Source: an uncultured Adlercreutzia sp. (GTDB lineage: Bacteria; Actinomycetota; Coriobacteriia; Coriobacteriales; Eggerthellaceae). From it: 64,000 bases of DNA. Where the stretch lies: NCBI GenBank assembly GCA_910589165.1, contig CAJUSP010000002.1, positions 1-64,000 of the forward strand, in the 5' to 3' direction. Below are positions 47,196-56,122 of this stretch, piece after piece (positions within the stretch are counted from its first letter, which is position 1; each line of letters starts with the position of its first letter). The notes under the pieces are model-generated. The model was not told where the DNA came from, did not search any database, and was given only the letters and a program-made list of their open reading frames with translations. The position numbers were made by a program, and so were the translations under genes.

Positions 47196-48077
47196 TTAAG
47201 ACCCGTCGTGGGTTCGCGTCGTTTGGTAGTTGGCTAGATAGCCGGCGAACTCCGGGGAAGTATCCGAGTTGCCCGTCCGCCAGGCCTTATGGTCGATGAT
47301 CTGGCTCTCGAACCCGTAATAGGCGTCGATGTAGGCGATAAGCGAGTCCAGCGCCTCAAGCTGCGCCTCCGGATAATCGCCCGAGCCGCCCACATGCACA
47401 AGCTCGACACCGACCGACCAGGCGTTCATGCCGTAGTCGGCGGCCCAAGACCCGATGGGCGACGAGCCCGCCATGTCGTCGCGCCCGTCCTCCGCTATGC
47501 CGTACTTCTCGTTGTGGCCAGTGTCGCCATAGCCCGCATGGTGCGCGATCTCGTCCATGGGCACGCATTGGACGATGGTACCGTCCTTGCCGATGATGAA
47601 CTGCGAGGCCACCAGGTTGCCGTTGCCGTCCCACCAGTCGACGACCGACTGAGGCGACCCGTCGCCCTCGGTGTCGTGAAGCACGATGTACTTCTGGTTG
47701 GCGGCAGTTTTGGGGCCGTGGGAAAGCGAGGGCCGGATGTCCTCGACGATGTTCAGCCGTCCGCGGAGCTCTGCCGCCGTTGCGGTCAGCGTCGGCGTCT
47801 GCGTCTCGCTTGGAGTTGAGACGTCATCGCCAGCGGATAGATAGCCGGACACTTCATCCTCTTCCTCGGGCTCGCTGAGCACCTCAGGGATCACATAGAC
47901 CGGCTCGACCTCGATATGATCGGAAACTTCCAACGGCTCCTCCACGACGACCTCGTCCTTAGAGCCATCGGTGGCACAGCCCGACAGCACGAGAAGCGGG
48001 AAAGCAACCGCAAGGGCAACGAGGCACACCGCCACGGGAAACGCCATGCGCGAATAGCAACAGATATTCCCTCTCAT
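47196..48077 (-). CDS. N-acetylmuramoyl-L-alanine amidase lipoprotein (Amidase_2)
   Basis: A 293-residue secreted amidase. Lipobox LVLSGC (Cys near 34) anchors it outside the membrane, then an acidic linker (EEPLEVSDHIEVEPVY...), then the Amidase_2 domain: YIVLHDTEGDGS, FIIGKDGTIVQCVPMDEIAHHAG, and IDHKAWR supply zinc-binding His residues. The start is ATG 48077 with AAGGA 7 nt upstream, preferred over GTG 48092. It would cut the amide link between MurNAc and the stem peptide. It tails the set of envelope genes. Confidence 0.88.
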   Translation of the reverse strand: MRGNICCYSRMAFPVAVCLVALAVAFPLLVLSGCATDGSKDEVVVEEPLEVSDHIEVEPVYVIPEVLSEPEEEDEVSGYLSAGDDVSTPSETQTPTLTATAAELRGRLNIVEDIRPSLSHGPKTAANQKYIVLHDTEGDGSPQSVVDWWDGNGNLVASQFIIGKDGTIVQCVPMDEIAHHAGYGDTGHNEKYGIAEDGRDDMAGSSPIGSWAADYGMNAWSVGVELVHVGGSGDYPEAQLEALDSLIAYIDAYYGFESQIIDHKAWRTGNSDTSPEFAGYLANYQTTRTHDGS

Positions 48078-48116
48078 CGTTTCATCCTTCACGGTGCGCC
48101 CTATCCCCTTCAGAGC

Positions 48117-49214
48117 CTACATTGACGCCCGATAGTCCTGCAGGAGCTTGATATTCTCCCGCTCGTAATCATTGAACCTCGACGAAACGACATCCATGTC
48201 GGTGTCCGTTCCGGAATACCAGTTCTGCGTCTCGAAAAACGCTCTCTCATCTGCCGAACTCTGGAAGATATAGCCGTTCCTTGCGTAAATCTCGTTGATA
48301 GCACGCTGGACATCGTATTGGCTAAGGAGGTTGACCTGGGCATAGGTCAGGTATTCATCGCTGCTTTGGGGGAACACACAGTCGCGATACACTTCATAGT
48401 AGGAGGGCATGGTCTGACCGTACCCGCCTGCGTATGCCTCCGACAGATTCTCCCGAGAACCCGTCGGCTGCGCGCTCTCCTCGGCCCACTTCGCGAAAAT
48501 GCAGATGGTCTCAGGGTCGGTCGCCTCAACGGTATGGGGAAAGACGAACGGCGTCACGAAGTCCTTGTCGGCGTACCATCCCTCGAAAACGTAACCGGGT
48601 CGGGACGGGTCGGTCGGCGTAGTGATGACAGAGCCGTCGAGAGCCTTCGCCTGCTCGTAGGCAGTGCCGCCGCTCGTCTCGAAGACGACAAGGTGCTCGA
48701 CGGACTCACCCTTCCCCTCTTCGGCTTCCTCTGCGGGCTCGGCAGCATCCTCGGACTCCTCGGGGTCCGTCGCCTGCTGATCCTCGGTCGCCTCTGGAGC
48801 GTTCGCCCCCTGTCCGTCGGAGGAACCCGACGACCCAGTCGTAAGAGCCACCGCAGCAATCGCCCCCACAAGCAGAAGAACGGCCACGCCAACAACAATG
48901 AGGGGAACGCGGCTCTTCTTTTCCTCCGGCGCGGGGCCAGTCCCAGGCTCTGGAACAGCCGCAGGCACAAAACCGACCACAGGCGCAGGATCAGGCTGGT
49001 AGGCACTCTGCACCGGAGCCATGGGAATCGTGACGGCAGGCTCTGCCGGGTAGCCAACTTCAGGAGAAGGCTCCTCCGCCGTAGCACCGCCCTCAGTGCT
49101 CAACCGCTCTAGCTCGGCCGTCTCCCCCGGGCCCTCCGCAACGAGATTCATGCCGCACGATTCGCAGAACACCGAATCCTCTTCATACTCGCTTCCGCAA
49201 TTGGGACAGAACAC
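48117..49214 (-). CDS. zinc-ribbon membrane protein with InlB-type repeat and YARHG domain
   Basis: About 365 residues from GTG 49214 (SD GGAGG, 8 nt). An N-terminal zinc ribbon (FCPNCGS ... CESCGM), a Pro/Glu-rich linker, one membrane segment (about 105-127, VPLIVVGVAVLLLVGAIAAV), an acidic linker, an InlB B-repeat-like module (GGTAYEQAK ... YVFEGWYADKDF), and a C-terminal YARHG-type domain (INEIYARNGYIF ... WYSGTDTD). The zinc ribbon is cytosolic and the rest external. Function unknown, probably a cell-envelope sensor or structural protein. It lies 54 bp after the next zinc-ribbon gene and shares its style. Confidence 0.8.
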   Translation of the reverse strand: MFCPNCGSEYEEDSVFCESCGMNLVAEGPGETAELERLSTEGGATAEEPSPEVGYPAEPAVTIPMAPVQSAYQPDPAPVVGFVPAAVPEPGTGPAPEEKKSRVPLIVVGVAVLLLVGAIAAVALTTGSSGSSDGQGANAPEATEDQQATDPEESEDAAEPAEEAEEGKGESVEHLVVFETSGGTAYEQAKALDGSVITTPTDPSRPGYVFEGWYADKDFVTPFVFPHTVEATDPETICIFAKWAEESAQPTGSRENLSEAYAGGYGQTMPSYYEVYRDCVFPQSSDEYLTYAQVNLLSQYDVQRAINEIYARNGYIFQSSADERAFFETQNWYSGTDTDMDVVSSRFNDYERENIKLLQDYRASM

Positions 49215-49267
49215 AGGATCATCCTCCAACCGTCAAAATCGTTGTCTACACGCATCGGCACGGCGCG

Positions 49268-50074
49268 CTACTTTTGCGAAGCGCCTATTCCGTTCAAGTA
49301 CTTCTGAAGATCGATGCGACCAGAGCCCAGAATGGTCAGAACCAGCGAAACGACGATCGTAAGGTAGAACCCAATTTCGAAACTCATGCTGATTGGCAGA
49401 GACATACCCCCGTCGCTGGATTGCGCGGCAAACTGATGCACCAAGCACGTAATCATGAACAGGAGGCATGCAACAAAAGAAGCAGCGTTACCGAGGTTGA
49501 AGGTGCGCCCCTTCGCGAAGTTCAGGTAAGCGCTGTAGGCACTCGCAAGCACAATAATCGCCACCGCAAGCGCGACCGCAACGCCCACCATAGTGAAATT
49601 GAGTGCGCCGTAGTTGAGGCCGTTTTCAATGAAGGTCTTCGCGAACACATAAGGATTCACCGTCAGGAGACCACCTTTGAGCCAGGGAAGGAACGTGAAC
49701 AGCACGAGAAGGGCGCTGCCTGCTCCGAAGATGATGTTGATCCGACGGTCGGAGGGCGTGGTGGACTTCAGCGCCTCCTTGACTTGCTGGCCGTTCGCAA
49801 AAGCCTCTGGCGAAATATGGGGCAGCGGAATAGAGGGGCTCGAAGGCGCAGAAGCCCCCACACTCGCCTGCGGAGCCTGGCTGCCCTGACCGGCAAAACC
49901 ATTCGGTGCCGATTGGCTCGCACTGAAAGCGGGGCTCACAGGCGCATCCTGGCTTACGCCATCGTTCTGAGCGTTGCCGCCGGCCTGCGGAGCCACATGA
50001 GACACTCGGTTCCCGCAGAACCTGCAGAAAACAGCGGAGTCGTTGATCTCCTTACCGCACGAGTAGCAAAACAT
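49268..50074 (-). CDS. zinc-ribbon four-pass membrane protein
   Basis: A 268-residue protein. Zinc ribbon FCYSCGKEI ... FCRFCGNRV in residues 2-24; a Gln/Ala/Pro-rich linker; then four hydrophobic segments beginning near 115 (INIIFGAGSALLVLFTFLP), 160, 195 and 230. No catalytic motif. It belongs to the poorly defined class of zinc-ribbon-tethered membrane proteins of Gram-positives. Terminator hairpin 50108-50140 separates it from the LRR gene upstream. Confidence 0.75.
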   Translation of the reverse strand: MFCYSCGKEINDSAVFCRFCGNRVSHVAPQAGGNAQNDGVSQDAPVSPAFSASQSAPNGFAGQGSQAPQASVGASAPSSPSIPLPHISPEAFANGQQVKEALKSTTPSDRRINIIFGAGSALLVLFTFLPWLKGGLLTVNPYVFAKTFIENGLNYGALNFTMVGVAVALAVAIIVLASAYSAYLNFAKGRTFNLGNAASFVACLLFMITCLVHQFAAQSSDGGMSLPISMSFEIGFYLTIVVSLVLTILGSGRIDLQKYLNGIGASQK

Positions 50075-50107
50075 AATCCATCCTTACCTTCGGTGAAGTT
50101 TCCCCAA

Positions 50108-50140
50108 GCGTCCCCTGCCTCCCTCGGAGGCAGGGGACGT
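50108..50140 (-). terminator. hairpin terminator after the LRR surface protein
   Basis: A perfect 13-bp stem (50110-50122 with 50126-50138) extended by two pairs. There is no T-run on either side. Confidence 0.7.
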
Positions 50141-50159
50141 CCTATGTCGTTAGTGGAGC

Positions 50160-52316
50160 CTATCGGTCGCGGCGAGAAGCGCGTCGGCCCTGGAGGATCA
50201 GCATCAGCAGGAACGCCGATACGCCGACCAGCGTCAAAAGCAGCGTTGCGCGCGCCGGCATGTCATCGCTCGTCTGGGCGAGGTCGACGCTCTTTTTCTC
50301 GGCATCCTTCTTGGAGGCCTTGTCGCTGCTGGCAGTATTCGAATCTGTCCCGGCAGCCGTCCCGTCACTCGGCCGCTCCGTGGCGGTCACCGCGTACGTG
50401 CTCAGGTGCGTGGTCCAGAAATACAAGCAACCGTCGTAGACTTCAACGTTTCGCTTCTCGAAGCTCCACGTTCCGTCGCTGTTGTCGCAGTACCACACGT
50501 TGAAATCGTGCGTTTCGGCCAACTCCTTCAGGCGATCGTCCATTTTGATTTCAAGAATTACTTCATGGTTCGAACCCGTCCAGTCAAATACGTCACCGGA
50601 AGCGACACTCACCAGATCGATGTCGTACACATCGGTGATAATTCCCTTGAATTCGCCTTCGCCAAATGCGTGGCCCGATAACGCTTGCTCGAAGGCAGTC
50701 GAGCCCTTGGCCGCACTTTCGATGATGCGCAGTGCATAGCCATCAAGCTGCTTGGCCAGCACTGAATCCTGAACAAGAATCTTCGCCTCAACCACCGAAT
50801 CGGCCGTGGTGCCTATAGCCAAAGGTTCAACTTCAACCTCGCAAACTGCAGTAGCCAGCCCCGACCGCGCTGTTATACGCGCATCACCCACACTTACGGG
50901 CTTTACAACGCCATCTGCGTCCACCGTCGCCACAGTAGAATCTGACGACGTCCATTCGATCGTCTTGTCCTGAGCTTCATCAGCAACCACTGTCGCGGCA
51001 AGCTTAAACGGTTCGTCACCAACGGTCATCTTCTTGGAAGTCTCATTGAGCGTAACGCGCGTCTGCGATGCCGCAGAGTCAAATAAGTCCATAGAGATCG
51101 CATAGGTGCCCGCGACACCGACTGGAATAGTACTAGGCGTAAAGCTCTGTCCCTGCTGGTTGTACCAAGTCTTATCGGGCAAATAAGCTTGTAGCGTAAA
51201 GCCAGAACCTAAGACCACTTTTTGCAATGGAGTGATATACGATCCACCTGACTGGACGTCTCCGAATATGTCCGATCCATATTCCGAGGCGCTCTTTGTA
51301 TTGAAACTCGACAAATCAAGGTCGGTCAAAGACATGCACTCGCCAAACATCCAGCTAAAATTCTCCACTTTCGCGGTATTGAAGTTCGTAACATCCAGCG
51401 ATTTCAACGAAGAGCAACCCTCGAACATACCAGCCATATCGGTAACGTTAGAAGTGTTAAAACTTGAAAGATCGACCGTCTCAAGAAATTCGCAAGACCC
51501 GTATTCTGATTCATGGAACATACCGCGCATGGTAGTCACTCTCGATGTGTCAAAAGAAGACAGATCCAAACGCTTCAAGGAGGAGCCTGCAAACATCCAG
51601 CGCATATTTTCGACATTCGACGTGTCAAATGCAGAAACATCAATCTCGCTCAGCTGGTAAAGCGACATGAACATCCCCTCCATGCTCTTTGCTTTACTAG
51701 TGTCGAGATTTACAAGCCCTTCTATCACCTGCATGTCCTCATTGAACCCAAGGAAATACTCAAGAGTGTCGCCGGAGCGAACGGTTCCGCTTAATCTGAC
51801 AGAGCTTATTGCTCTTCCGTCTTCCCCCCAAGGCCAACTCACATCGCCATGCTCGCCACTAAGCATAGCTCGGTCAGGTAATTGTCCCTCAGCAGCATTG
51901 CCGGCAGGACGAATGCGAAGGCAGCTGCTCTCGTCTACCTGCCATTCGCAGGTACCTATCAGCTCCCAGCCAGGAGTTGCGGTCGCTGTCATATCAGCCT
52001 GAGGGCTCGACTCGGCATCGCCAGAAATCTCCGCAACAGGAGCCGATCCCTGCTCACCATCAGCATCGGAGTCACTCTCCTCAGGAGGAGCGCCAACAAC
52101 AGTGGCTTCTGCAGCGCCATCTTCTTCCGAAGACGTTACGTCATTCGTCTCGACACCAGCGCCATCGTCCGTCTGCCCCTTATCGTCAACCTCACCCAGA
52201 GAGGTATCACCCGATACTTCCTGGGGATCGTCGTCCGCCCAGGCAGCGGGAACCAACGCTCCTGCCAGCAGCAGGGCCATTGCGCCCGAAAGCGCCCTTC
52301 TCCCGATATACCTCAT
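50160..52316 (-). CDS. BspA-type LRR surface protein with LAQTS sorting-like signal
   Basis: 718 residues. Signal peptide (about 1-27, ending AAWADD); acidic linker; DUF285/BspA-type leucine-rich repeats, about 25 residues each with SFDTSNV, NMRWMF and DMAGMFEGC patterns (about 205-345); a Big_2 Ig-like domain (VTLNETSKKM... SSDSTVATVDADG); a second domain, then a Lys-rich linker and LAQTSDD (679-685) followed by a hydrophobic segment and RRASRRDR. The last part looks like a sortase signal but has S in place of G. The SD GAGGAG precedes the ATG. Presumed adhesin. Confidence 0.88.
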   Translation of the reverse strand: MRYIGRRALSGAMALLLAGALVPAAWADDDPQEVSGDTSLGEVDDKGQTDDGAGVETNDVTSSEEDGAAEATVVGAPPEESDSDADGEQGSAPVAEISGDAESSPQADMTATATPGWELIGTCEWQVDESSCLRIRPAGNAAEGQLPDRAMLSGEHGDVSWPWGEDGRAISSVRLSGTVRSGDTLEYFLGFNEDMQVIEGLVNLDTSKAKSMEGMFMSLYQLSEIDVSAFDTSNVENMRWMFAGSSLKRLDLSSFDTSRVTTMRGMFHESEYGSCEFLETVDLSSFNTSNVTDMAGMFEGCSSLKSLDVTNFNTAKVENFSWMFGECMSLTDLDLSSFNTKSASEYGSDIFGDVQSGGSYITPLQKVVLGSGFTLQAYLPDKTWYNQQGQSFTPSTIPVGVAGTYAISMDLFDSAASQTRVTLNETSKKMTVGDEPFKLAATVVADEAQDKTIEWTSSDSTVATVDADGVVKPVSVGDARITARSGLATAVCEVEVEPLAIGTTADSVVEAKILVQDSVLAKQLDGYALRIIESAAKGSTAFEQALSGHAFGEGEFKGIITDVYDIDLVSVASGDVFDWTGSNHEVILEIKMDDRLKELAETHDFNVWYCDNSDGTWSFEKRNVEVYDGCLYFWTTHLSTYAVTATERPSDGTAAGTDSNTASSDKASKKDAEKKSVDLAQTSDDMPARATLLLTLVGVSAFLLMLILQGRRASRRDR

Positions 52317-52453
52317 AGCTCTCTCCTCACTCGTCGGAACGGCGACGGAGGAAGGCAGACCCTACTCTGTCGCTCTTGTTGCGACCGCGAGGAGGCTGTC
52401 AGGTTGGTGAAAGGCCAAGCAACATTCATTCAAACAGGAGAGCATCCGCCACG

Positions 52454-52587
52454 GTCACCACAACCATACGGACGCAAAGTCAATGCAACGAGTGCATCAA
52501 AAAGCGCGGGAGGCAGATGCCCTCCTGACTGCTTTTTGATGCAAATAAGATATTGGCCTTGCGTCACAAGGGTATGGTTGTGGTGAC
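52454..52587. repeat. MITE-like nested hairpin element
   Basis: Three tiers: 16-bp perfect outer arms (52454-52469 with 52572-52587), GACGCAA/TTGCGTC (52471-52477 with 52559-52565), a 13-bp perfect stem (52493-52505 with 52531-52543), and an inner GGGAGG/CCCTCC hairpin. It lies upstream of the LRR gene and divergent from the DUF3990 gene. The rest of the gap, 52317-52453 and 52588-52761, holds no gene I can support. Confidence 0.7.
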
Positions 52588-52761
52588 GCCTATTCTAACC
52601 TCCTACGCTCCCCTTTGGGAAGACATAACTTTGACAACGCGTTACCAGCGGCCGTCCCAGCAACTATCAATGCTGATTATTGCCGTAAATCTGGGCCTGC
52701 AACTTGAACGACATGTCGCGCGAGTGACATAATGCCTGTATCAAACCAGAAAGGTAAATCC

Positions 52762-53274
52762 ATGGCACCTGAAACGCTGATCCTCTTTCACGGCAGTTAT
52801 TTACCTGTCGACAAGCCTCGCGTCGTCCACGGGGCTTATGCGAAGGACTTCGGCGATGGGTTCTATCTCACGCTCTTGCAAGAACAGGCTGAGAAGTGGG
52901 CGTTGCGTAAATTCAGGAACATGCGTCGCAGTGACAGCAGCGCTCGGCCCATCGTGAATGTATATCAACTCGATAAGACCAAAGTGCTCACTTCGTGCCC
53001 TTCGCTTCTCTTTCCTGCCATGAGTGATGATTGGCTCGACTTCATCGCCTCGTGCCGAAGCGGCGAGCCCCACGATTTCGCCTATGTCGAGGGCCCCATG
53101 GCCGACGACAAGGTGTACAACTTCGTCGAATCATTCCTCGCAGGGCAGATTGATCGCGATGAGTTTTGGCGCCTCGCGCAGTTCAGTTACCCGACCCATC
53201 AGGTAATGCTTACCGAGGAGGCTCTGCCCTATCTTCATTTCATCGAGTCCTACGATGTAGAGGAGAGACGATGA
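52762..53274 (+). CDS. DUF3990 protein (ADP-ribosyltransferase-like)
   Basis: A 170-residue protein from ATG 52762 (SD AAAGG). LFHGSYLPVDKP (8-19), KDFGDGFYLTLLQEQAEKWA (28-47) are the DUF3990 hallmarks, a family that resembles ART-fold toxins, with H, Y and later E as candidate catalytic residues. The stop overlaps the ATG of the next gene (ATGA). A possible toxin of a TA-type pair, placed first. Base composition is slightly lower in GC than housekeeping neighbours. Confidence 0.75.
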   Translation: MAPETLILFHGSYLPVDKPRVVHGAYAKDFGDGFYLTLLQEQAEKWALRKFRNMRRSDSSARPIVNVYQLDKTKVLTSCPSLLFPAMSDDWLDFIASCRSGEPHDFAYVEGPMADDKVYNFVESFLAGQIDRDEFWRLAQFSYPTHQVMLTEEALPYLHFIESYDVEERR

Positions 53275-53756
53275 TCACTTATCCCGTTCTAAGCCGATCT
53301 GCCGTAGTCAAGGATTACGAATTCGACGATGTGCGCTACACGATGGCGCTCCTACTTGCCATGGCGGCGAGTATGGGAGTCTCGCTCGAAAAACTGGTTG
53401 GACTTCTTGAGATGCAAGCAGACGACGTTGATGGGCTGCTTGAGGACGCGACCTGCAATCACTCGCTCCCCTTCGAGGCCTCGGTATCGGAAATGCTCGC
53501 ACGCTTTGGCGCTACCGCTGACGAAGCGCCCATCCCGCCTTACGGCGATGCTGAAGATGCCGCCGAAATACCTTCTCTCTTGATTGAACTGGTGGCGTTC
53601 AACAGCGAGCGCAGCGAGTCGACGGCCCTCTACGACCTTATGGCCGACGGAACCCTCGACTGGCTCGGAAGCGATGATTTCAAGAGCCTGCCCGTTCCCC
53701 TCAACCAAGTTGCCGGGGAATGGATTGACGGCTCTCCGCGAGCCGTAGCTGCATAG
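53271..53756 (+). CDS. unknown protein coupled to DUF3990
   Basis: A 161-residue, strongly acidic protein from ATG 53271, preceded by GAGGAGAG and overlapping the DUF3990 stop. Begins MITYPVLSRSAVVKDY. A predicted helical middle (MALLLAMAASMGVSLEKLVGLL) is short for a membrane segment and looks like a hydrophobic core helix; the remainder is rich in Asp and Glu. I do not recognise a family. Coupling suggests it is the partner or antidote. It differs in size from the ~70-residue DUF3791 partners known for other DUF3990 genes. Confidence 0.65.
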   Translation: MITYPVLSRSAVVKDYEFDDVRYTMALLLAMAASMGVSLEKLVGLLEMQADDVDGLLEDATCNHSLPFEASVSEMLARFGATADEAPIPPYGDAEDAAEIPSLLIELVAFNSERSESTALYDLMADGTLDWLGSDDFKSLPVPLNQVAGEWIDGSPRAVAA

Positions 53757-53805
53757 CGGGCCTCACGTATCAAGCCCTTCCCCTATAGGTGTTCACTCAA
53801 CCAAA

Positions 53806-54393
53806 TTAAGGGCGGAAGCCGTCGTCTTTTTTGTGGCATTTGGGGTTGTCGGCAGCCGTGGTGGCTAGTTCGTCGCAGCGCTCGTTTTCGGGGTGGCCGG
53901 CGTGACCCTTTACCCAGACGAACGTCACCTGGTGCGGCTCCTTGGCCGCAAGCAGGCGCTTCCACAGATCCACGTTCTTCACCGGCTGTTTCTGGGAGTT
54001 CTTCCAACCGCGCTTGAGCCACCCGGCGACCCAGTTCTGATTGAAAGCATTCACAAGATACTGCGAGTCGGAGTACACCGTCACCGCGCAGGGGCGGCGC
54101 AGGGCCTCGAGCCCCACGATGCAACCGAGCAGCTCCATGCGGTTGTTGGTGGTGCAGGAGAAGCCCTCGGAGAACTCCTTCTCGTGGACCGCGCCCGACG
54201 GCGCCTTGTAGCGCAGGATGGTGCCGTAGCCGCCCGGCCCGGGGTTGCCGCGGGACGAGCCGTCGGAATAGAGGGTCACCTCCATGGCGCCCTCCCCCGC
54301 CGGGGCCGCCTTCGAGGGGCGCACAGGGCGCGGCTCGGCCACATGGCCGGCATCGGCGAACTCGCTGAACGAGAAACCAGACTGAGCTTGCAT
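53806..54393 (-). CDS. rnhA: ribonuclease HI with N-terminal extension
   Basis: Degrades RNA of RNA-DNA hybrids. 195 residues from ATG 54393, with an extra ~37 N-terminal residues before the RNase H fold. Catalytic residues are visible: D in LYSDGSSRGNPG, E in NNRMELLG, D in YSDSQYLVNA, and the C-terminal KGHAGHPENERCDELA (H and D). The N-terminal segment lacks the aromatic/Lys hybrid-binding motif, so the extension is of unknown use. GGAAAG lies 7-8 nt before this ATG. Confidence 0.93.
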   Translation of the reverse strand: MQAQSGFSFSEFADAGHVAEPRPVRPSKAAPAGEGAMEVTLYSDGSSRGNPGPGGYGTILRYKAPSGAVHEKEFSEGFSCTTNNRMELLGCIVGLEALRRPCAVTVYSDSQYLVNAFNQNWVAGWLKRGWKNSQKQPVKNVDLWKRLLAAKEPHQVTFVWVKGHAGHPENERCDELATTAADNPKCHKKDDGFRP

Positions 54394-54421
54394 AGGTCTA
54401 CTTTCCAACTTTCGATCGTGG

Positions 54422-54526
54422 GTGAGACAGTGCCCCGGAGGGGTGTCTCATCTTCGATGGCTCCCCTGCGCGAATGCACCGACAGTCTTTCGGAAGATGA
54501 GACACCCCTCCGGGGCACTGTCTCAC
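54422..54526. repeat. 34-bp perfect inverted repeat, family C
   Basis: Arms 54422-54455 and 54493-54526 are exact reverse complements (34 of 34), loop 37 nt. One arm begins GTGAGACAGTGCCCCGG. The luxR stop lies inside the right arm. The 15-bp start of the arm recurs, with small changes, at 6417 and 45844. Confidence 0.85.
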
Positions 54527-56052
54527 AATTCCTTCTCCGTTTTTTCGCCGAGGTCTATGAGCTCCTGGCGGGTGTGCACGCCGCACTTGGCGTAGATGCG
54601 GCGCAGGTGGGTGTCCACGGTGTTCTTCGAGATGAAGAACTCGCCGGCGATGCGTTCGGCGGTGCGGCCGCGCAGGGCCAAGGGCAGAATCTCGGCCTCG
54701 CGCTTCGAGAGCTTCGCCGCGCTCGCGATGCGCTCGCAGGCCTCCTCGAAGCGGTCAGTGCGGGCGACCACCACGGACAGCGCCGCCATGTCGCGGTCGG
54801 TGAACAGGAAGAGGTAAGCGTACATCACCGCGACGCCGGCCACGGTGACAAGCGCCGCCGACACATCGAAGGGGCCGGGAATAGCGCCGATGACGCCGCC
54901 GAGCAGGACACCCGCGATCTCGCCGGCGAACAGGGCCGCAAAGCCCCGGGCGAAGGAGCGCACGACCCCGCGCCCCGAAATGCGCCCCATGATGAGGAAC
55001 AGCGATATCAGCACCGAGAACATGCCCAGATAGCCCGCAAGCACCACGGCCACGCCGGACACGCCGACGCTCTCCAGCAGCGGCACGGCCACGAAACCGC
55101 CGGCCATGAGCAGAAACGCCAGACGGTAGGCGCCTCCGAGCGGCCCCACCTCCTGATCGGGGCCGGCAGGAAGCAGGGCCCGCACGCTGGAGCCGAGGGG
55201 CTTGCCGCCGTAGAGCTGCAGGGCCGCCGCGCAGTAGATGACGAACAGGGCGAGCGTGGCCGAGAGCGACGTGTAGGCCGCCCCGCTCGCACTGGCCGAT
55301 AGCGCCTCCACAACGCCGGTGGCCCCGCCGTAGACGACGGTACCCGCGAGGATGCGGCCGGTGAGCTTCGACGCCTCGGGCGATTCCGCGCCCGGCGCGT
55401 CCGGCTCCGACAGCGTTTCGGCGGGGGTCGCCCCCTCAGCCGCAGCGCCTTCGGAAACGGCACTCCCCTTCCCCGCCTCGGCGGCCTGCTGCGGCAAGAG
55501 CCGGCGGAGGGCCCAGGCGCTTCCCAAGGGCAGCACGTACAGCACGACATAGGCTTCGGGGTACGGAACGGCCACTACGAAGAAGCAGACGGCGGCGCCA
55601 AGCGCACTACCGATGAACACCTCGGGCACCGACTGATCGATGGAGGCCGACCCTAAGGCGCGCCCCCACAGGCACAGGAGCAGCGCCAGCGGGCAGCCGG
55701 CGAGCACCCCTTCGGCCACGGCGAACGCGAGCCAGGGAATTCCGGGACATAACGTACGCAGAACAACCAGGCAAAACAGCGCCAGCACGAGCGGGGCGGC
55801 ATACAGGCGAACAAGCCCGTCGGCTACGCCCATGAGCCGCGCACGGCCCTTCGGCGCCATCATGGCCGCGAAGGTGACCGCCAGGGCCACCAGCACGCAG
55901 AGCAGGTCGGCGCGGTCGATGAGGAAGCCGTGCTGGGAGCCCTCGTTGAACGAGCCCAAATACAGCATGGTGAAGAGGAAGGCCTGGTTGCAGCCGAAGC
56001 CGATAATGGCCAGCCGCGCCTGCCGCACCCGCGGCAGCAATGTCTTGCCCAC
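54523..56052 (-). CDS. LuxR-family regulator with multi-pass membrane sensor
   Basis: 509 residues from GTG 56052 (SD GGAGGAACT). About twelve hydrophobic segments span residues 12-425 (for example LCVLVALAVTFAAMMAP, LFCLVVLRTLCPGIPWLAF). A linker of Ala/Glu/Ser at about 190-225 splits the bundle. The C-terminal LuxR helix-turn-helix (about 445-505; LSKREAEILPLALRGRTAERIA, SKNTVDTHLRRIYAKCG) binds DNA. This fusion is abundant in Eggerthellaceae, often next to respiratory reductases; here no such gene is adjacent. Signal unknown. Confidence 0.9.
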   Translation of the reverse strand: MGKTLLPRVRQARLAIIGFGCNQAFLFTMLYLGSFNEGSQHGFLIDRADLLCVLVALAVTFAAMMAPKGRARLMGVADGLVRLYAAPLVLALFCLVVLRTLCPGIPWLAFAVAEGVLAGCPLALLLCLWGRALGSASIDQSVPEVFIGSALGAAVCFFVVAVPYPEAYVVLYVLPLGSAWALRRLLPQQAAEAGKGSAVSEGAAAEGATPAETLSEPDAPGAESPEASKLTGRILAGTVVYGGATGVVEALSASASGAAYTSLSATLALFVIYCAAALQLYGGKPLGSSVRALLPAGPDQEVGPLGGAYRLAFLLMAGGFVAVPLLESVGVSGVAVVLAGYLGMFSVLISLFLIMGRISGRGVVRSFARGFAALFAGEIAGVLLGGVIGAIPGPFDVSAALVTVAGVAVMYAYLFLFTDRDMAALSVVVARTDRFEEACERIASAAKLSKREAEILPLALRGRTAERIAGEFFISKNTVDTHLRRIYAKCGVHTRQELIDLGEKTEKEL

Positions 56053-56122
56053 AGTTCCTCCCTTCAAAGTTCCGAAACCAGTGTAAAGTATCGGCCTGCC
56101 CCGAAACGGGAATTGCAGAAAA

